DNA of 64,000 nt from Rostratula benghalensis (Eukaryota; Chordata; Aves; Charadriiformes; Rostratulidae): the NCBI GenBank assembly GCA_013399305.1, contig VXAI01000179.1, positions 483,030 through 547,029 on the forward strand, written 5' to 3'. Below are positions 60,209 through 64,000 of this stretch, in pieces. Position numbers and translations under genes: made by a program. Below the pieces are notes generated by a model that did no database searches, was not told the DNA's origin, and saw only the letters and a list, made by a program, of their open reading frames with translations. Position 1 is the stretch's first letter. The number at the start of each line of letters is the position of its first letter.

Positions 60209-63200
60209 AAAACATAAAACATACTTTTAATTGCAAAAATACTTTTACTACAGCTTCATTAATTTTGTGAAATAGAGGATAGTTCTTGGTCAAAATATGA
60301 TCTTTTGTCCTTCCATAACAGTCATATATCCATATCCATTTTTCAGGTTCCATTTATACATTTTTTTTTTCGTTTTTGTTTTGTTTTGTTTAAAAAACCC
60401 ACACGTAGTACAGCTCAAAAGATAAAGCAATGTTTCTAAGACTTTATATGAAATCTGTCAGGTAAGTTATATGTGTATAAATAGTATAGGAAATTGCTTT
60501 TTCAGAAGAAAGTTTTGTCATACAATTCAAGTAAAATCTATTATCACCAGAATATTTCTGTGGCATCCCCAGAATAACTAGGACCAAGTGGAATTGAAGT
60601 GAATCATGATTATTTCCTAAAAACTCTGTTTCTACCCAAGGACTTTCAGCAAGGAGAGTATATGTAGCATTAGACAAAGCAGTTCTTTGTTCAATTAGTA
60701 TAGTCTTTCTACAGGAAAATGGATTGCTTCACTGAAAACCTGAATATTAAATTTCTCATATGTATTGGTAGGTACATAATTGGCATGGATTGTGGAAACA
60801 ATTTGTCTGGTAAGAATTTATCTCTACTTGAGTTTGAATAGTTGAATGACTGTGAAAAACAAACAAACAAAAATTCCCCAAAAGCCCTTTAGGTTTTCTT
60901 TCTTCATTTTATGGAAATAAATATGTTAGCACAATTTTCAGAGTTTTAAATAATAATAAAGGCTAGTGTAAGAACTTCAGTATTAACTACTGACATTTTT
61001 CATATTTTCCAAGGGGGAAGAAAAAATTTCAAGATAGGGGGTTTTTGTTTGTTTCCTCTCAGCCTTCCATGAGAAAGAGGATTCAAGGTGGTTTGCTTTT
61101 TTTGTTTGTTTGTTTGTTTAAAACAAACAAAACTAGGCCCACTATAAATAAATTTCCAAAACACTGTCCAGGAGAAACTCTGCTATGTACTTTGATTTGC
61201 TGAAGTATAGTGCACAGTGCTACAGCTCTGATTTGGATATTTGATGTAGACTGAGAAAAATAGTAAAGCAGAAAATCCCTAGAAATTGTTATGAGCACAA
61301 AGTTTGTCAATGGAGGAGATTACTGGCAGTCAGGTATCAGCTGCAGTTCACTGTGTAGCCTGCACTTGCAGCTAATGGAGAGAGGTGTCTTTGAGGCAGC
61401 AATTCACCCCATCCCAAGAGAGGTGCTTACAACAGATGTGCTGAATCAGCTTGGGAGATGTCGTCTCTCTCCACTCCCTGAAGAGAGGAGGTCTAGGTGT
61501 CAAACTGATACATGCCAAGCTTCTTAATGACTAGTGTTAAAGTAGGATGTGCTGCCTGCCATTATAGTTATGTTCTGAACTCTGTTTTAAATTATAGAGA
61601 TGTCAAAACTTGCAGGGACCAGAGCTCTTTCTCAAGAAAACCAAACCAAAACCCTCAGTTTAATTCAGAAGTGTTCACATTTTAATCATTGCTACAAAAC
61701 TGTTATTTTCCACACTTCTACTGCATGCTGTGTAAATACATCACAAAAATATGTTTCTTATTAAGAGCTTCCATTGTAAATATACAATGCAAACACAGTT
61801 TAATACCTAGGACTTTTCATATTTCTGGGTGACACAGAGGTTGCCTGAGCTGAAATTGTGAGAACACTTGTATCCTGAATCTGAGCGTCTTCTGAAGAGG
61901 CAAAAATGACATGGTTTTCCAAGTTTTGGCATTGAAATTAATTTTTCTTTACATACATTTCCATCTGAAACATTATGGGCAAATCCACTGGCTGGGCTAC
62001 ATTGGTAACTTCTGGACTTGAGAGTAGATGGCAACCCCTGCACATATTTTTCTGATTTGTACCTAATTGACAAATTTCCTTACAGAGCACTCCTTGGGCT
62101 TTGCAAGAGACAGGTGAAGCTCTTCCTCACAACTTTTGCTATTATTTGCAGAAGAAGAATTGTGACATTAGCTCTGGTGCTTCTTATTTGGCATGGCGCT
62201 CCTCTGACCATGTCATGGCCTTGCCAAGAAAATTCCAGAAATACTTGTCAAAGTGCCGTCCTGACACTCAGAAGAGAGGGTATATGCTGCACCCAAGAGT
62301 TTAGCCATGACTCCCAATACACAAGCATGGAAATACAGAAAGCTGTGTTTGGTCCCAGGGCTACTTTAAAGATCTCTGACCTTGGTAGTTAGCAATGTCT
62401 CCAGGAATTACACCCCCTTTCTGGTATGGAAGGGCTATAAACTCCTTTGTCCCTGGCTTCTGCTTTTATTCTAGCTCTCAGATTACACAGTTTATTACTC
62501 ATAAAGAGAAAGCTTTCAGTTTGCTCTGTAATTTTCTAACATGGGCCAAATAATCTGGAAAGGTATGGCAAAGATGATGGTGGCTCTTACTGATGGATCT
62601 TGCTGAGAAGCAAAGAAAGGCAGACAAGGATGAGCAGAATCTAGGTCACATATCAGCTAAGCAAAGAGGAGGAACAATGCAGGAGGAAACTATGAGGATT
62701 GCCAGTCTTCTTTCAGGGAAAATCTATCCAATTACCTACCATCTGACCACGTTCATTGCACAATATTACTGAGAAGGTTGAATGAAAACCAGAAGAAGTG
62801 CAAGATGCAGAAAAAAAGCACATCCCAAGCAGATCTGGTTAAATAACTGGGAGGAAAAAATACTAAAAGTTAGAGCTGTATTCAGGTTTCAAAAAGTTGA
62901 AGTTTAAAGTTTTTTGGCAAAATTTCAGAAAGGAACTTGATTGATTTTCTTTAGTGAAAACCATTGCAACAAATATTCTCTAATAGCTTGGACCTCATAG
63001 AGTGTTGTTTCAAATAAAGTATTTCGTTAACTTCTCGATTGCAGCTTCCAACACCACACAGAAAGGTAACAATGAAAACTCCATACTTTTAGACTGTTTA
63101 TAGGTCACACATAACACTTTAATGTTATTCTTTGCATATACTATTGCAAAATCTGATGTCAGCTTTAATTAGTAATGTGCATTCTGTAACTGATGAAACT

Positions 63201-64000
63201 AACAGCCAGAATGTTTGAGTATTTTGCTCATAATTTGGCAATCTGATCACCTAATGCAGAGAAGCTAGGATTACCAAATTATTTCATGTAGTCCAGTAAG
63301 AGCTAGCTCAACGACAAAAGATGTTCAAATACCAAACCAAATTTCAAACAGTGCACAGAAGTGTAACTGATTCACATGGTTAGAACTTTTCTTGGATGTT
63401 ATTGTTGAATGTAAACACAAGACACTGAAGAGTAATATCATAATTGATCAAAATTACATTAGATTCCCATAATTACAGGTTCTATACTTCCCAACAATTT
63501 TTCTGATGATTAGGAAACAAATAATTATTTATCAGCTTTGGCAAAACACTGCTAACAGGGAGAATTGTAGAGAGGTCACATTCCCATTGCTGCTAAAGGA
63601 ATGCCAGGAACACCATGCAGTGAGAAGTAGCTGGTTGTAAGGAAGGGAGTGGGTGTGGGGTTTAAATGTAGGGTCCAAACTGAAAAATAAGGAAACAGGA
63701 GGAGTATAAACCAAAAATGTAAACCAAGAATGGCATGTTTCAAAAGTTAGCTAATGATTTAATTTTCCATGTGCTTTTTTTTCCACAAGATGCTAGTTGC
63801 AAGGACACTGCATCACATAAATGTCTGCTAAAACATACTGCAAAGAAGCTTAAGTTATAGAAACGAACAACTGTTTATTTCTCAAATACCCATCTTACAA
63901 TAAAATTAGACTATCTTCCAGCCCTGGAAAAATTAAAGTGTCTTGAGCAAGGCAGTGTTTGGCAGTTCATAAATGATGGAGGAAAACTTTTGTCCACTTG
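60209..64000. other. Unique AT-rich DNA
   Basis: No gene is recognised. Simple repeats include T/TTTTG-rich sequence at about 60360-60391, CAAA units near 60858-60872 and a TTTG tract facing its complement across 61109-61131. Frames up to 124 codons (62018-62392) start at non-ATG codons and have no known motif. Confidence 0.5.

Noticed and set aside
61095..61132. TTTG tract facing AAAC tract as a palindrome
   Set aside because: Explained by low-complexity TTTG/CAAA units; no other structure.
1..64000. CRISPR arrays, operons, bacterial genes or phage
   Set aside because: Composition and repeats are those of a vertebrate nuclear genome; no regularly spaced repeats with unique spacers are present.

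Overview
The window looks like bird (avian) nuclear DNA. The main evidence is about ten copies or fragments of CR1, the dominant avian LINE. They show its typical 5' truncation, the RT-to-3'UTR segment (protein signatures like [12 protein letters not shown] and FADDTKLGG) and 3' termini ending in ATTCTRTG-type octamers. A solitary LTR of the type seen in avian ERVL-like elements, a MIR-like SINE remnant and long AT-rich single-copy DNA fit the same picture. The species cannot be given from the sequence.

I find no convincing protein-coding gene. Nearly all open frames are under 130 codons, many lack an ATG, and several are decayed CR1 reverse transcriptase or translated microsatellites. I see no tRNA, rRNA or recognised small RNA gene, CpG island or known exon. 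The window is probably intergenic DNA or the inside of a very large intron. Two stretches with canonical splice signals and one fully open frame (3201-3351 and 56849-57137, both +) are the best candidates for unannotated or noncoding-RNA exons. Four ATG-initiated small frames (13959-14273 -, 25084-25374 +, 39157-39477 -, 48124-48339 -) are listed as unproven.

Layout. 1-4.2 kb: unique DNA, an exon-like patch and an old repeat. 4.2-5.2 kb: a 960-bp + strand CR1 with a broken catalytic motif. 8.2-9.4 kb: two separate minus-strand CR1 pieces. 12.57-12.85 kb: a long imperfect hairpin resembling a foldback or MITE element. 14-24 kb: a long, almost repeat-free AT-rich tract. 24.0-24.5 kb: an ancient CR1/L3-type LINE on the minus strand. 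27.4 kb: a MIR-like SINE. 29.0-30.2 kb: a CR1 inserted into another CR1 in the opposite orientation. 31.7 kb: a close relative of the inserted copy in inverted orientation. 37-39 kb: two more CR1 ends and simple repeats. 44.7 kb: a solitary LTR with a near-perfect 5-bp target duplication. 46.9-47.3 kb: old sauropsid-type repeats. 52.8 and 56.1 kb: two copies of a repeat I cannot name. 55.2-55.5 kb: a TTTC/TTCC microsatellite containing the only long assembly gap (60 N). 57.5-58.0 kb: an AGAAG microsatellite grown on the 3' end of a CR1. 59.9 kb: a further CR1. The rest is unique AT-rich sequence.

No system of cooperating genes is present. The window records transposon history: nested insertion, a solitary LTR, inverted pairs and tail microsatellites. 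All identities rest on recognition by eye; percentages are avoided or marked as rough.
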